Shown here: one piece after another, positions 50,945 through 62,779 of the stretch
How the letters are laid out: every line of letters begins with the position of its first letter
Numbering within the stretch: the first letter of the stretch is position 1
From: Dioscorea cayenensis subsp. rotundata
Taxonomy: Eukaryota > Streptophyta > Magnoliopsida > Dioscoreales > Dioscoreaceae
DNA: 64,000 bases
Assembly: GCF_009730915.1 (NCBI RefSeq)
Contig: NC_052476.1
Span: forward strand, 1,240,001-1,304,000
Reading direction: 5' to 3'
Notes under the pieces: model-generated
Seen by the model: the letters and a program-made list of their open reading frames with translations, nothing else
Databases searched by the model: none
What the model was told of the DNA's origin: nothing
Position numbers and translations under genes: made by a program

Positions 50945-51430
50945 ACACCCTTCTATCGCTTGCTATTGTTTAGTACTTGCCAGGTATCTTTTAATTGTTT
51001 GTTAAAAATGGACTTTCAGTGTTTTTGTTCAGTGTATGTTTTTTTAAAGTTTGTTTATGTAGTTAGTTGTGCTGGTTAGTGACTCATTGTGCATGTTCAT
51101 CAACTAAAATGGATTAGATGAGTAACTTGATTTGCTTCTTGTTGTCCCACTTGAGTTTTTTTCTCTTGTTTGTTTGATTTCCTTTAAGACTTGCTGTTGT
51201 TTGTGTTCATGTTTAGAGAATTGGTCCGAAATTGTCATTAAATTAAGGATAGAAATGAGTGATTATGTTTGACTTCCTTCAAAAGAGGCTTTTATTGCCT
51301 AATTGTAAAAGAAAAAAAAAATAACTGTAAGTTCAAAATGATTATTTTTATTTTAAGATACCATCATTATTTATGGTCTAGTGTATGGACTATCAAATTC
51401 GATATATATATATATATATATACCATTGTG
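50945..51430. other. 3' flank of the iron transporter gene
   Basis: G/T-rich DNA after the stop, probably the 3' UTR, then AT-rich DNA with (TA)n at about 51403-51422. No gene seen. Confidence 0.45.
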
Positions 51431-51550
51431 TTAGGTTTTCAGGATATTCGTCTCTTCCACATAGGCGCGGAGCTTGAAATTTTTTTTTTAGGTTTTCAGG
51501 ATATCCGTCTCTTCCACATAGGCGCGGAGCTTGAAATTTTTTTTAAAGAG
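51431..51550. repeat. 57-bp tandem duplication across a transposon junction
   Basis: AGGTTTTCAGGATAT...CTTCCACATAGGCGCGGAGC followed by a run of T occurs twice in a row (from about 51433 and 51490), with a single C/T difference (ATTCG against ATCCG). The unit contains the host target sequence CTTCCACA and the left end of the hAT-type element. Confidence 0.88.
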
Positions 51551-51987
51551 GCAAAAAATTTTTTTTAAAGAGAACTAAAAATTTTTTTATAGGATGAGTA
51601 AAAAAATGAATGAAGAAATTATTTTATTTTTATAAATATTTTTCTAAACCTATATTTTTTTAAATAGCATATATATACTATTTTGTAGAAAATCAAGTTG
51701 TCAAACAATAAATTTGACAAAAAAAAAATTTACTATATAATCAATTTATTAAATGTCAAAAGATTAAACAATTAAATTTTATATGTTTGTCTAAAACTAT
51801 AATATTTTTAGATTATATATATGCTAATTTATAAAAAAGAACCACCAACTCATCAAAACTTTTGCCCCAAAAAAAACTTTATAAATCAATTTATAAAATA
51901 TTAAAGAGCCAAACAATAAAATTTCACAAATATTTCTTCTAAAAATATTAGTTTTATATTATATGTATTAATTTGATACATATATAC

Positions 51988-52032
<45 letters not shown>

Positions 52033-52042
52033 TCCGCCCCTA
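51519..52042. mobile_element. Non-autonomous hAT-type element, about 524 bp
   Basis: Left end TAGGCGCGGAGC and right end CTCCGCCCCTA are inverted repeats with one mismatch. The flanks CTTCCACA at 51511-51518 and 52043-52050 are an 8-bp target-site duplication, the length made by hAT transposases. The interior is AT-rich, ends in an (AT)n tract (51993-52030) and has no transposase. Confidence 0.85.
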
Positions 52043-52050
52043 CTTCCACA

Positions 52051-53430
52051 ACACCCAATAATATTCTCTAGAGCATATTAAAATTTGTATTTAAAATATA
52101 ATTATATATTAAAACTCATAAGTAAATATATAAAATTTATATATTCATCCATCAATTCTAACTTATGCATTGAGAAACTAAATACTCCAATAGAAGAGAA
52201 ATAAAATTATATTTCAAATTTATATTTTGGACACTAGAACAGAACTTAGCAATTCATTTAATTCTCATTATTTATTCCATTCCTACCAAACAAAGAACAA
52301 GTTATGTGCTGTTATTATCATGACAAAAAAGCTAAAAATATACATATAAAGCTATTCAAAGAGGTTGTACCGTGTAGACATCTTCATGTGGATCAGTCAA
52401 ATGCAAATTTGGCAACATCTTGAAAAATGTATTGATTAAATTCAATTATAATAAAATCTTTAGATGACTACAAATGCATAGTTTTGAAGTATATGTAGTT
52501 TATTTTTCTTGGAAGGAGATCATTGCACGTCATCTTTCTATTTTCACTTTTATTCTTAGTAAATATATATAAGGTATATAAAAATATATTAATTAAATGG
52601 CTTGCTCAGCATGTAATTTGGATTAACAAGTTATTATTGTAAGAATTAATAAAAATTATTATTACCATTATTCTGCTGTGTAGATATAAGGCTCTGAGTT
52701 TGATCAAATTAGAAACCGTGGACTAACTCAACAGTAACTACTCGTGGTTATGATTGAGAGAGTTTAAATTCAAATATCTCATATTACAATTTATGTTCAA
52801 AGTCCACTGTGAAAGTTATGTGTGAGAATTAACTCTCATTCTTTTTTTAGAGTTGCATAGTAGAGAATTATCCCCAATAAGTCAATTAAGCCACAGTAAT
52901 TACCTAATTGTTCTTTACTTTGTTTACTTGTTGATTTTATAAAAACAAACAAAAGTGTGATCAAATCATATAATTTACTTTATAATTATTCATAAATAAT
53001 TATACAATTCTTCAGTGATTTTTTTCATGAGAGTTATGCTTATCATTCGACATCCACATATATATTTTTATTTTATTTTTTTGGTTTTGGTGTGTCGTTT
53101 AAAATATTTCTCAAAATTATATCTATTTATTTATAATTAAAATAAATAATGAAAAAAAAGGTTAAAATGAGCCAATAGTTTCTTAAAGTTAAAGTGAACC
53201 AACGGCTTGTTGGTCTATTGACTTTAAATTCTTTATAGAGTATGTTCACTTCAGAAAAGATTTGTTGAGATATTAGTTCTATGATTAAGTATGTTCTTAA
53301 TTTTTATTTAATAAAGAGTTTATTTGTCCAAAAATAAAAATAAAAATAGAATGAACCAGTTCAGAATATGAGAATATATTCTTCTGGCACACACGAGAGC
53401 ACAAAAAAAAAAATTTGCGGCTTCTCCTTG
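52051..53430. other. AT-rich intergenic DNA
   Basis: No gene, RNA or transposon ends recognised between the hAT-type element and the SINE at 53434. Confidence 0.5.
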
Positions 53431-53433
53431 CAA

Positions 53434-53610
53434 TTTTTTTTTTTGAAAAAGCCGACAAACACTTAATCAAGGGGTGGGCATGTGGGGGGAGCCATACTCT
53501 ACGCCACAATGTCCTCACTTTATGTTGGGTGAGGATCGAACTCTGGGAGTCACACTCTACCCAAAAGCGAAAGCCCTTACGTAAAGGACCCGGTGTCAAT
53601 TGATCCAAAA
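53434..53610 (-). mobile_element. SINE upstream of the PYD1 gene
   Basis: Read on the minus strand it starts near GATCAATTGACACCGGGTCC, has a B-box AGAGTTCGATCC at about 53535 and ends GTCGGCTTTTTC followed by a run of A. Its plan is the same as that of the SINEs at 31866 and 48479. No clear target-site duplication was found. Confidence 0.7.
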
Positions 53611-53699
53611 ACGTCTAGCCTTTTCTTTACATATTAAAAAAATTTGAAAAAAATTTGAAAAAATAATTACAGCTAATTTTTTAATATAAAAAGTGTGAG

Positions 53700-53845
53700 T
53701 GTGGGCCCATGACACGTGGAAGATTCTGAGAGATTTATTTTCCATAAAAGTAAAAAAAAAGTAAATGTGGGTCCCCATCACACGTCGACGATTCTCTAAT
53801 CCAGATCATCAACCCATTCCGATTCTCGAAGATTCCTATAAATTT
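53700..53845 (+). promoter_or_regulatory. PYD1 promoter: repeated ACGT motif and TATA box
   Basis: Two imperfect copies 66 bp apart, GTGGGCCCATGACACGTGG (53701) and GTGGGTCCCCATCACACGTC (53767), each hold an ACGT core, and the first is a G-box. TATAAATTT follows at 53837-53845. A (CT)n leader tract at about 53849-53868 comes before the ATG at 53893. Confidence 0.6.
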
Positions 53846-53892
53846 ATTCTCTCTCTCTCTCTCTCTCAGAGTTCAGATCAAGCTCATCATCC

Positions 53893-56800
53893 ATGGCGAC
53901 TTCGTCTCTAACAAGGATAGCGGCCGGCGGCGGAGGTATGTTGGGCTGCGGGAGGACGCGCCGATGTGAGTCCGATCTACGTTCCGGGAGAAACCTCTCG
54001 ATGAGGATCCGGGCGGTGGATGATGGGGCTGCTGTGGAGCCAGATCTGAGCGTGAGAGTCAACGGATTGGAGATGCCCAATCCCTTCGTCATCGGCTCTG
54101 GTCCCCCTGGCACCAACTACACCGTCATGAAGCGCGCCTTTGATGAGGGCTGGGGCGCTGTCATCGCCAAGACGGTACACTCGCTTGCTTTGTTTAGTGA
54201 TTTTTAGGTATTTGATGTAATTCTTTGTTTGTTCTCTTTTGTTCTAGTTTTTCGTGTTGATTATAATGCTAAATCGCTTGAAAGTCGAGATCTTTGTGTC
54301 TACTTATTACTATTCCACCTCCTCCCTTGATTCATGGAGGTGGTCTCTGGGTTGGAGGGAGTTAAAACCCTAAAATTTCGGGAGGTTTAAGAGGGTTTTT
54401 TTAGTTATATCTTGTTAATCGCTTAAAAGTTTGAACTTTTGTCCTTCCTCATCTTGGGTTTTGTTGATGGATTTAGTGAGAAAAGGAAGAATTGGAATTA
54501 AACACGTTTTAATCATTTGAAAGTTGGGCTTTTGTACTTTATAGGGCTCCTTATTTATTGGATCTGTTGCTGGATTCAGTTAGCAAAGGAGGACCTAGAA
54601 TTGGAACTCACTTGGCTTTGATTAGGAACATAATCTTGAACTGAGGATAATTGGATTAAATTATACTTAATAGTGCTATTTTTTTAAAAAAAAATTTTAG
54701 GGCTAATTATATTTTAATCAGGTCGAATTATTCAAATTGCATCCAGTTATATGACTTTCAAAATAAGCTTGTTGTTGAGGCCTATCACCAGTAAGTTGGC
54801 AGGCAATTAGCTTAGTTAGCTACGGTACGCAATGCTTGTATGTTAATTAAGCCATTTGTTTAATAGATACCATCCAGCGGTTGTGGTCCCATATCGATGA
54901 GGCAATAAGAATAATATTACCTGAGCATTTACACACAAAATGTGGCATATTAAATCCTGAAGGATGTGAAACATTAAAAAGTGTTGTGTCATTACTTTTT
55001 GTTTGCCTTAATTTTCTTTGCTTTGATACATACACACACACCACATTTTGACTTTTTCTGATTATTTTAAAAAATAAATAAAAAGCCTAATAAACCAAGT
55101 ACTCAATTTCGGATCATTGGTTTATACTTTCTAATTTTATAAATCATGTATGCAAGACAAATAATTTTCAATATAACTATCCTGCTGAGAAGTTATGTGA
55201 AATGCCTGTTTGTCAGGTATCCTTGGATGCTGCTAAAGTTGTGAATGTAACTCCTCGGTATGCTCGCCTTCGAACAGGATCTAATGGATCAGCCAAAGGC
55301 CAGATTATTGGCTGGGAGAATATTGAACTGATCAGTGATCGGCCACTTGAGACTATGTTGAATGAATTTAAACAGCTAAAAAAAGAGTATCCTGATAGGA
55401 TTCTGATTGCCTCCATTATGGAGGAATATGACAAAGCTGCTTGGCAAGAGCTTATTGAGAGAGTGGAGGAAACTGGAGTGGTACATTTTTGCTTTATCAA
55501 CAATCAGTTTCTCTGATAATAATTCATCTTATTCTGACTTTAGTCTAATATAGAAGTTTGTTCCATCTTGTTATTAAGGATGCCCTTGAAATCAATTTCT
55601 CATGCCCTCATGGCATGCCAGAACGAAAAATGGGAGCTGCTGTGGGACAAGATTGTGCCCTACTGGAGGAAGTGTGCGGGTGGATAAATGAGAAGGCTAC
55701 TGTTCCTGTTTGGGCAAAAATGACTCCCAACATAACAGATATTTCACAGGTAAATTTCTGGCATCTACATGTTTCTGTTAGTTGATTTTATTCTCAGCAT
55801 ATTGTTGTGAACTTTTAGGGTTAGTTTGATTGTGAATACAGAAATGTCTATGTTTGATACTTGGTTTAAAAGTTAATGTTCTCTAGAATAAGGGCTTGTT
55901 ACTTTGATCTGCAATTAATAGAATTGATAGATTTGGAATAATTTAGCCTGGAAATTGACAAGTATTTTCCCTCTTGACGAGTGTTCTCCAAATCTATCAA
56001 TTAATAGAATTGATAGATTTGGAATAATTTAGCCTGGAACTTGATGAGTATTTTCCCTCTTGATGAGTGTTCTCCAAATCTATCAATTCTATTAATTGAT
56101 AGATTTGGAATAATTTAGCCTGTAAATTGACGAGTATTTTCTCTCTTGATAAGTATCTACAGCTAAATTTCACTGTTTGGTAGGATGGCATTTTCATGGG
56201 TTATTCACTTTAGCCTCCAAAGATTAGTGATTGATATAACTTCAGGAGTTAGAAATGAAAAAGATAGCTTGGATAGTAATTTTGAAAAAGAGTTGCTGCG
56301 TGTGTGTGTGTGACCTAGGCATGAGTTTGATTTATGTGGTTAGTTCTTCGCAATGATATTACTGTAAATACATTTTCTTCTTGGAGGTGACATCACTTCA
56401 TCTCAAATGTCAAATAATGATGTGGAGTAGTGGGGTTGAATGTGAGCTATGAGCTATGAGAAGAAGTTAGGCTTATCAAATAAAATTAATTACAGAATGT
56501 GTTTTAACTTCTGCAATTGGCTAGTCAATTTAATTTCTTGTTGATCACTGGCTGTTGTTATCTACTATTCTTTTTCTTGGTGTATAAGAACAAAAAATAC
56601 GGTATTTAGTTGATATTTCAATTGCTTCTGTCTCATGTTACTTGTAATATGGTACTCAATTGGTCTGTTTAAGATTATAGATTTTGTACTCATGTTGTGC
56701 TTATACCAGTTATCATGTTTTTCTCCTTAAATGGTGTTTGTGTTGACTCTGTGCTATTTCTATGTTATTTAGCCAGCCAGGATTGCTTTGAAATCTGGAT

Positions 56801-58203
56801 GTGAAGGTGTTGCTGCTATCAATACCATCATGAGTGTAATGGGCATTGATCTCAATACTCTTCGCCCAGAACCTTGTGTCGAAGGGTTAGTCCTTATTGG
56901 ATTGACTTATATTCATCAAAGGTTCTTCTTCCTTAGAAATGGTATCTCGCAGGTACTCCACACCTGGAGGCTATTCAGCCAAGGCTGTGCATCCTATTGC
57001 GCTTGGTAAAGTGATGAGCATTGCCCAGATGATGAAATCAGAATTTAGTGAAGGAGATTATTCACTTTCTGGTATTGGAGGAGTGGAAACAGGTGGTGAT
57101 GCAGCAGAGTTTATTTTGCTTGGATCAAATACTGTTCAGGTTCACTCCATTTGAATACCTTTATTTGCATGCTTAACTTTTTGTCTGTTTGTCTTTTTTG
57201 GATGTTTGTTTTTTGCATTTTTATTTGTTCATTTGAGTCATCCACTACTGCTCATTCATGATATATAGGATTCCTTATCTTTGACAACTTTTCAGGTCCA
57301 CTCCATTCAAATATGTAAGTTTCTATTGCATTTATCATGGACTTCCACAAACCTCACTTTTGAGGATACCTGTTTGACGGGACATCCCCATTGCCACACT
57401 AATTTTTCCCCCTGCATCTACTACATCCGGCTCTTGTAATGCTTTGGCAACTAAACAGTATTAACTAATGTGAATACTCAAGTTTTTTCAATTAACTTCA
57501 GGGAAACAAATACACTTTACAATATCAGTTAATGTAATTTCACATTGAAGGGCTGAGTGAGATCTTGTGGTTTTCAATGATACAACCACATAATTCATCA
57601 CCATCTTTCTCAATGGGACCGTCTAATTTATGGCTTAAATTACTAATTACAAACACACCATGTTTCCAGACTTGATTCTACTTATGGTATATTAGTGGCT
57701 TCTTTAATTATTGCAATCTAAAGAGTTTTAACAGTGTTCCCCCCAATCATAGGTATGCACTGGTGTGATGATGCATGGTTATGGCCTGGTGAAGAAGCTC
57801 TGTTCTGAGTTGAAGGATTTCATGAGAAAGCACAACTTCTCATCAATAGAAGATTTCAGAGGGTAAAATAAATAACAAATAAAACCAAGTGATATACTCT
57901 ACTGGCGTGAAGCATTTTCAAACATTGCAAACTCGGGGAGATCAATTCATATTCATATTCCTATTACAGTTTCTGCGAATATGTTAGCATGTGTATTGTC
58001 TTCTTTTCATTCATACTGATAACTCGCAATTGTATAATTATTTCAGGGCCTCCCTTCCATATTTTACTACACACACTGATTTGGTTAAGCGGCAGCAAGA
58101 GGCAATCAAAGAGAGGAAAGCAGTGAAAAAAGGCTTGCAGTCCGATAGAGACTGGACTGGTGACGGTTTCGTGAAAGAGACTGAAAGCATGGTTTCAAAC
58201 TAA
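53893..58203 (+). CDS. PYD1: Dihydropyrimidine dehydrogenase, plastid
   Basis: First, rate-setting step of uracil and thymine breakdown: NADPH-dependent reduction to dihydropyrimidines in plastids. Seven exons (53893-54174, 55217-55480, 55579-55749, 56773-56885, 56953-57139, 57753-57862, 58047-58203) give 427 residues, the length of plant PYD1. An Arg/Ser-rich transit peptide covers about the first 45 residues. The FMN-binding barrel of the DHOD/DPD family follows: NPFVIGSGPPGTNY, AVIAKTVSLD, EINFSCPHGMPERKMG (residues 186-201), VWAKMTPNITDI, SGIGGVETGGDAAEFILLG and VQVCTGVMMHGYG. It is the short form, equivalent to the pyrimidine-binding C-terminal part of animal DPD without the FeS and NADPH domains. 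In animal enzymes a catalytic Cys precedes GQD; here that position is Val204 (GAAVGQD). From memory the plant enzymes share this. Confidence 0.95.
55912..56155. repeat. Three-copy 86-bp hairpin repeat in PYD1 intron 3
   Basis: GATAGATTTGGAATAATTTA starts copies at 55926, 56012 and 56098, exactly 86 bp apart. Each unit opens with AATTGATAGATTTGGA. The first two close with the complement TCCAAATCTATCAATT, so each can fold back on itself. Confidence 0.9.
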
Positions 58204-58469
58204 AGGACCTCAGCAAACAAGGATTTCTTCTGCCTTCTCTGTCAGCGTATGGTTTTCAATATGATGAAAACAAGAACTTCACTATTTATGTCAAGCATGT
58301 GTTTATATTTCTCTGAATTATAGCAAACAATTGTACGAACCAAATGCATTTGGCATCTTGTTAAACTGAATGAATGCATTCTTTGTCATAATTACATACT
58401 ATTACTCTCCAAATTGTTGCTAAATTTACAGGTTGTTGAAAACCGATATCTCAACCTTATCATCTCTAC

Positions 58470-58870
58470 TATTATTTAGAAGACAAGGACGATCACTCTT
58501 CTCTGAGGAAGCGATATGTTGTCGAATAACAACACGCCACATGCCCGTCTGGCCCAATAACAGACCGAAGAAGTTCATGTTCAGTGTGTGGTGAGTGTCT
58601 CTTATACTTTAGCTTTCTTATGTGTTGTGCTATTTCCACTTTGATTCAATACATCTCCTCCAACAGCTCAGTTTGGAAGTTTGTGTGGTCTTAAAACTTG
58701 TTTTTATTGTCTCAGATATTCAGAAAAACAAATTGGTGATGGAATTCAGAGTGGTGGAAATCAGATGTGGCCTTGCAATTCATGCCCCACTCATTCCTTA
58801 ATGGAACATTTGAAGAGGTTGATGAAACAGGTCATGGTCCAATTCTCTTTCTTTCCTTTTTGTTAAATCA
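58470..58870 (+). other. Exon-like stretch of unknown identity
   Basis: After the PYD1 3' UTR there are stretches with exon-like composition and splice-like borders: a piece ending GTGTGTG|GTGAGT at 58589, and TTGTCTCAG|ATATTC at 58715 running to AAACAG|GTCATG at 58831. The second piece reads EKQIGDGIQSGGNQMWPCN without a stop. I recognise no family. It could be a downstream exon of an alternative PYD1 transcript, a small gene or a fragment. Confidence 0.25.
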
Positions 58871-60286
58871 AATCACAAAAAAGCATGTCACAAACATTGT
58901 AGAAGAAGAGTCTGAGTTGTTATCAAATGGATAAGAAGTGCATGTTCTTTCTCTTGTCCCTTTTTTACTCTGCTTTGTACTCAAATAAGCCATTCCAATC
59001 CTTTGTAGATATTTATTGAATTTTGTATCTTTTCTGGAATTCAATGCTCATTGCTTCATTTGATTACTCTTTTATAAATCTTTGGTTAATCAATATTTAA
59101 AATCTAATTTAGTTCTTTATCGTTATCGATAAATGAAATTGAAACAGTTGTTTATCGTTATCGTTATCGATGATTATTGAGAGGGATTAACTGTGATGGT
59201 TCTATTAATAGAGTACATAATCACAGACAAAGCCTTAATCAAAACTGAGAATTTTGAGCCACACTTTTGTTTTGATTACATGAATATGATGCAAGTCTTT
59301 GCTCATGCTATTTATATAATTCATTAGACTAATTTTTTGGTATATATGAAATGACACATGTACCCCTCGGAAATTTTCATTTCATATAACCCCAAGAGAA
59401 TTTGATTATTGTTGCATATTACAAAGTTTTTATTAGTGGTTATTATTCAAAGTATAAAAAGATAAATAAAATTATATATTATTTTTATTTATTATTCAAT
59501 TATGATGGGTAGGTAATTGTAAGGATGTATTTTCATGTATTAAAAAAAACAGAAAGCTTTTTGTTTTTGGTGAAATTAGTATGGAATGAAGCTCTTTTAT
59601 AATCAAATTAAGTGTATTATTTATTGTTGAAATAATTGGTGATTATTTTTTTTTCATAAAAATAAGGAAATAAGATGGATATTTTATGAAGTCCTTTATG
59701 CACACAACATATACACATCAATAATGGCAAGTTTTAAGATTACAAGTGCATCCATTTTCTCTTAAATAATTGAATGAAAATGATTAAACTTTTTATTAGG
59801 GTGATAATTAATGATGCTCATCAATCACATACCACCAAATGGAAAAATCCAAAAATTATATTTGTCTCTTCCTCAATTAAAACTCTCATATGAATAATAA
59901 ATAATATGACAACATATATATATGATGATTTATATTGGTCCATAATTATTTTTTTTGGTTTCCTAATTCTCTCTAAATTTTCCATTAAAATAACATTAAA
60001 AAAAAATGGTGAACCTCACATCCATATCATCCAGCTATTGATACATGGCAGCCTTGATATAAGATGCCTTCATTAAATATTTAAAAAAACTAAGTAAATA
60101 CTAAATAAAAATATAAACAGAAAAGGAAAAACAAAACATAGGCAAAGATGATGGTCCTGACTTATGAAGGAATTATATGGAATAGAAAACCCTAGCCACC
60201 AAATGCATAGAGGAATTTAAATGTTGGACCACTTTGATGTTTAAATCCTCCATATTTGGTTTGAATTTGGAAGCACTCCTCCAAAA

Positions 60287-60328
<42 letters not shown>

Positions 60329-60713
60329 TGATGATAATATTTTTGATAAGCAAGAAAGAAACTGCCAAAAGCTCAATCCAATTAAAAAAGAGTCCTTTAT
60401 CTTTCAAATCTCAAATCCAATAACAATATTAGATATATATATACAACAAGGTATTAAAGTTGGTAAGACCTTATCCACAATGTAGGAGCTGGAAAAGAGA
60501 AATAAAAAACACAACTATCCACCAACTTTAGTAACACCATCAATGCCTAGGTAATTGGGTACCTGCCCTTTGTTTTTCTATTTTTTTTAATATAAATAAA
60601 TTATTAATAAAATTCCAACCTCTAGAGAAATTAAATATCAATTATTTCCCAACCATATGTTCAAACCGTTGGCACCGAATTCTCCGCATAAAATGTTTTG
60701 TTTTATCACACAG
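58871..60713. other. AT-rich intergenic DNA with a (TTA)n microsatellite
   Basis: No gene seen. A (TTA/ATT)n tract of about 40 bp lies at 60288-60327. TTTATCGTTATCG repeats occur near 59117 and 59151. Confidence 0.55.
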
Positions 60714-61036
60714 AATACTCTTTTCATTCTTTTTTTATTTGTCACGTTTTAAATTTTTTTAGATTTTTTTATTTATTATATTAAAAATTTATACATTATT
60801 AAATAAATTTTTTTATATTTATTTTTTAATTTAATGTACTTGTATAATTTTTAATAAATCACAATCAACTAAAATACATTAAATTATATACCCCATTAGT
60901 GGAGTTTTAAATATGGGTAGTTTTAGAAAGTAATAGAATTTTTTATAAAATATAGATAACCAACTAATTTTAACTAATTTTTCATAATCAATGTGAATTA
61001 GATAAATATGACAAATAAAAAAAAATATGGAGTATT
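60714..61036. mobile_element. Diverged Stowaway-type MITE
   Basis: It starts TACTCTTTTCATTC and ends AATATGGAGTA. The interior (AATGTACTTGTATAATTTTT, AAATCACAATCAACTAA, AATTATATACCCCATTAGT) is the same family as the two elements at 17.2-17.9 kb, here uninterrupted, about 320 bp. Confidence 0.75.
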
Positions 61037-61960
61037 TAATAAAAGAGCAAGATTTAAAATTTAACACACATAAAATAAAAATATATATTTATTAAGAAAT
61101 TAAATAATTTTGCTTTATACACGCCTTTGACATAAGCACATATATATTGAAAATTAACTTCGCTCTGTATAGTTTATCTATATTTCACAAATTTATGTCA
61201 ATTATTTTAAATAGAAATGAGTTTTTTAATTTAAAATAATATAAAAAAATAAAAAATACTATCAAAAACTATTTTTTATAAAAACAAAAAAAAATCTAAA
61301 AGCTCCTAAATTCATTCATCCATATTTCTTATATTACATGTAATCCAAATCAATTAATTTAATAAAAAATTTCATTCAAAAGTACACATTTCATAATGAA
61401 TGTTTCCTTACACAATTAAATGAATTAAAATTATGATGTAAATGAATTAAACCTAAAGGAACTCCATGCATAACCACCGCTTAACTTTCTTTTTTTATTT
61501 AATAATAAATATTTCATTTCAATAACCACCTTAGGTAAAGTTTAAAATTACAACTAATAATTTAATTAATTAAATTATTTTTTTTTTTATAAAAAAGAGG
61601 TGTTTTGAAATGGTATAGATCCTTCTATTTTTCTCTATATTCTCTTTTAGTCCCTCTACTCAAAAATTTTCTGAAATAGTCATTCTATTTTTTAAAATGG
61701 TTCGATTTAGTCTTTTCTATTTTAAAATAGGCTAATTATTTGGTTGTATTTTCAAGAATAGATAGATTAGATTAGAAGAAATTAAGAGTAAATGGACTAA
61801 ATTGAGTCATTTTCAAGAGTAAAGGGATTAGTAAGACGTATTTCTAAGTAGAGGGACTAAAAAAGAATAGAAAGAAAAAAAAACAGAGAGACCAATTCGG
61901 GTATTATAATTTTTTAAAATTTAAAAATTGAATAAATTTGAGAGGTTTATTCATAAAACA
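61037..61960. other. AT-rich intergenic DNA
   Basis: Nothing recognisable. GGGACTAA-type stretches near 61780-61880 (TAGATTAG, AGAGGGACTAAA) hint at an old MITE, without clear ends. Confidence 0.4.
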
Positions 61961-62083
61961 CTGGTGTAGTTGACTGCCAACTGGGCACACAGTTTCACTT
62001 CCCCCGGGCCCACGTTTTCCGTCGGGAAGTGGGAACTCCTTTTCTGTGTCCTTTTCCGGATACTCGCGTACGTTTACAATGGA

Positions 62084-62306
62084 CACGTGGCGGACAGGGA
62101 ACAAGATCGGACGGTTGTGCCGCCAGTTTCCGTCCGAACGGTGGGACCCACAAAGCATGTGGTTGACTCGTGAGGTGACACGTCAGCCCTAAGACAGCTG
62201 TGGCGATCGCTTGCCACGAGGCGATGGTCCACCGTCGAACGGCTGGTGATGTGACGCGTGGCAAATATGGCTGTTAATGTGCTGGCACGTGTGGTGAGGC
62301 ACGTGC
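62084..62306 (+). promoter_or_regulatory. Cluster of ABRE/G-box motifs upstream of the trehalose-phosphate synthase gene
   Basis: In a GC-rich island (61975-62350) within AT-rich DNA, ACGT-type motifs recur: CACGTGG at 62084, ACACGTCA near 62179, GACGCGTGGC near 62254, GCACGTGTGG at 62285 and GCACGTGC at 62299. Such spacing is typical of promoters bound by ABF/bZIP or bHLH factors and is consistent with ABA, light or sugar control. It lies about 1 kb before the ATG, ahead of a leader that may contain an intron. Confidence 0.55.
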
Positions 62307-62779
62307 TAGTGACAGCTAAGATTGGTGGGGTGTGGTGGGCCCCCCACCTTCCTTTCTCCTCGGTCTCATCCGGTCGGAGATGCGGATAAGTCTAAGGGCA
62401 AAACCGGAATTTGAAAATATTCTTATACCAGTTAATTTTTGCAAACATACCCTCCACACTTTCAAATTTTAGTAATCAGTCCTTTCATTTTTTTCATTCG
62501 AGGGACCAAATGAAAATTTTCTTATTTAAATAAATAAATAAACAAGAGCAGTGCTCGAGCTTATCCACTCACTCAAATAATAATAAATAAATAATAATAA
62601 ATTGAAATTGAAAAGAAAGGAACAAGGGAAAAGGGTTAAATTTTGAAACATTAAAACATTTTTAATTCCAATTATTAATAATGAAATAAATATCCCACCC
62701 AAAAAAAAAAGGGGGAAAAAAAAAATACCATTTTTAACACCATTGAGTGCTTTTTTAGCTCATTCGATTGCATAAAACC

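Noticed and set aside
55926-56155. CRISPR-like evenly spaced repeats
   Set aside because: Direct tandem repeats with similar, not unique, spacers inside a plant intron.
61904-62264. Overlapping minus-strand open frames upstream of the TPS gene
   Set aside because: They lie in a GC-rich promoter island full of ACGT motifs and carry no domain; length is explained by base composition.
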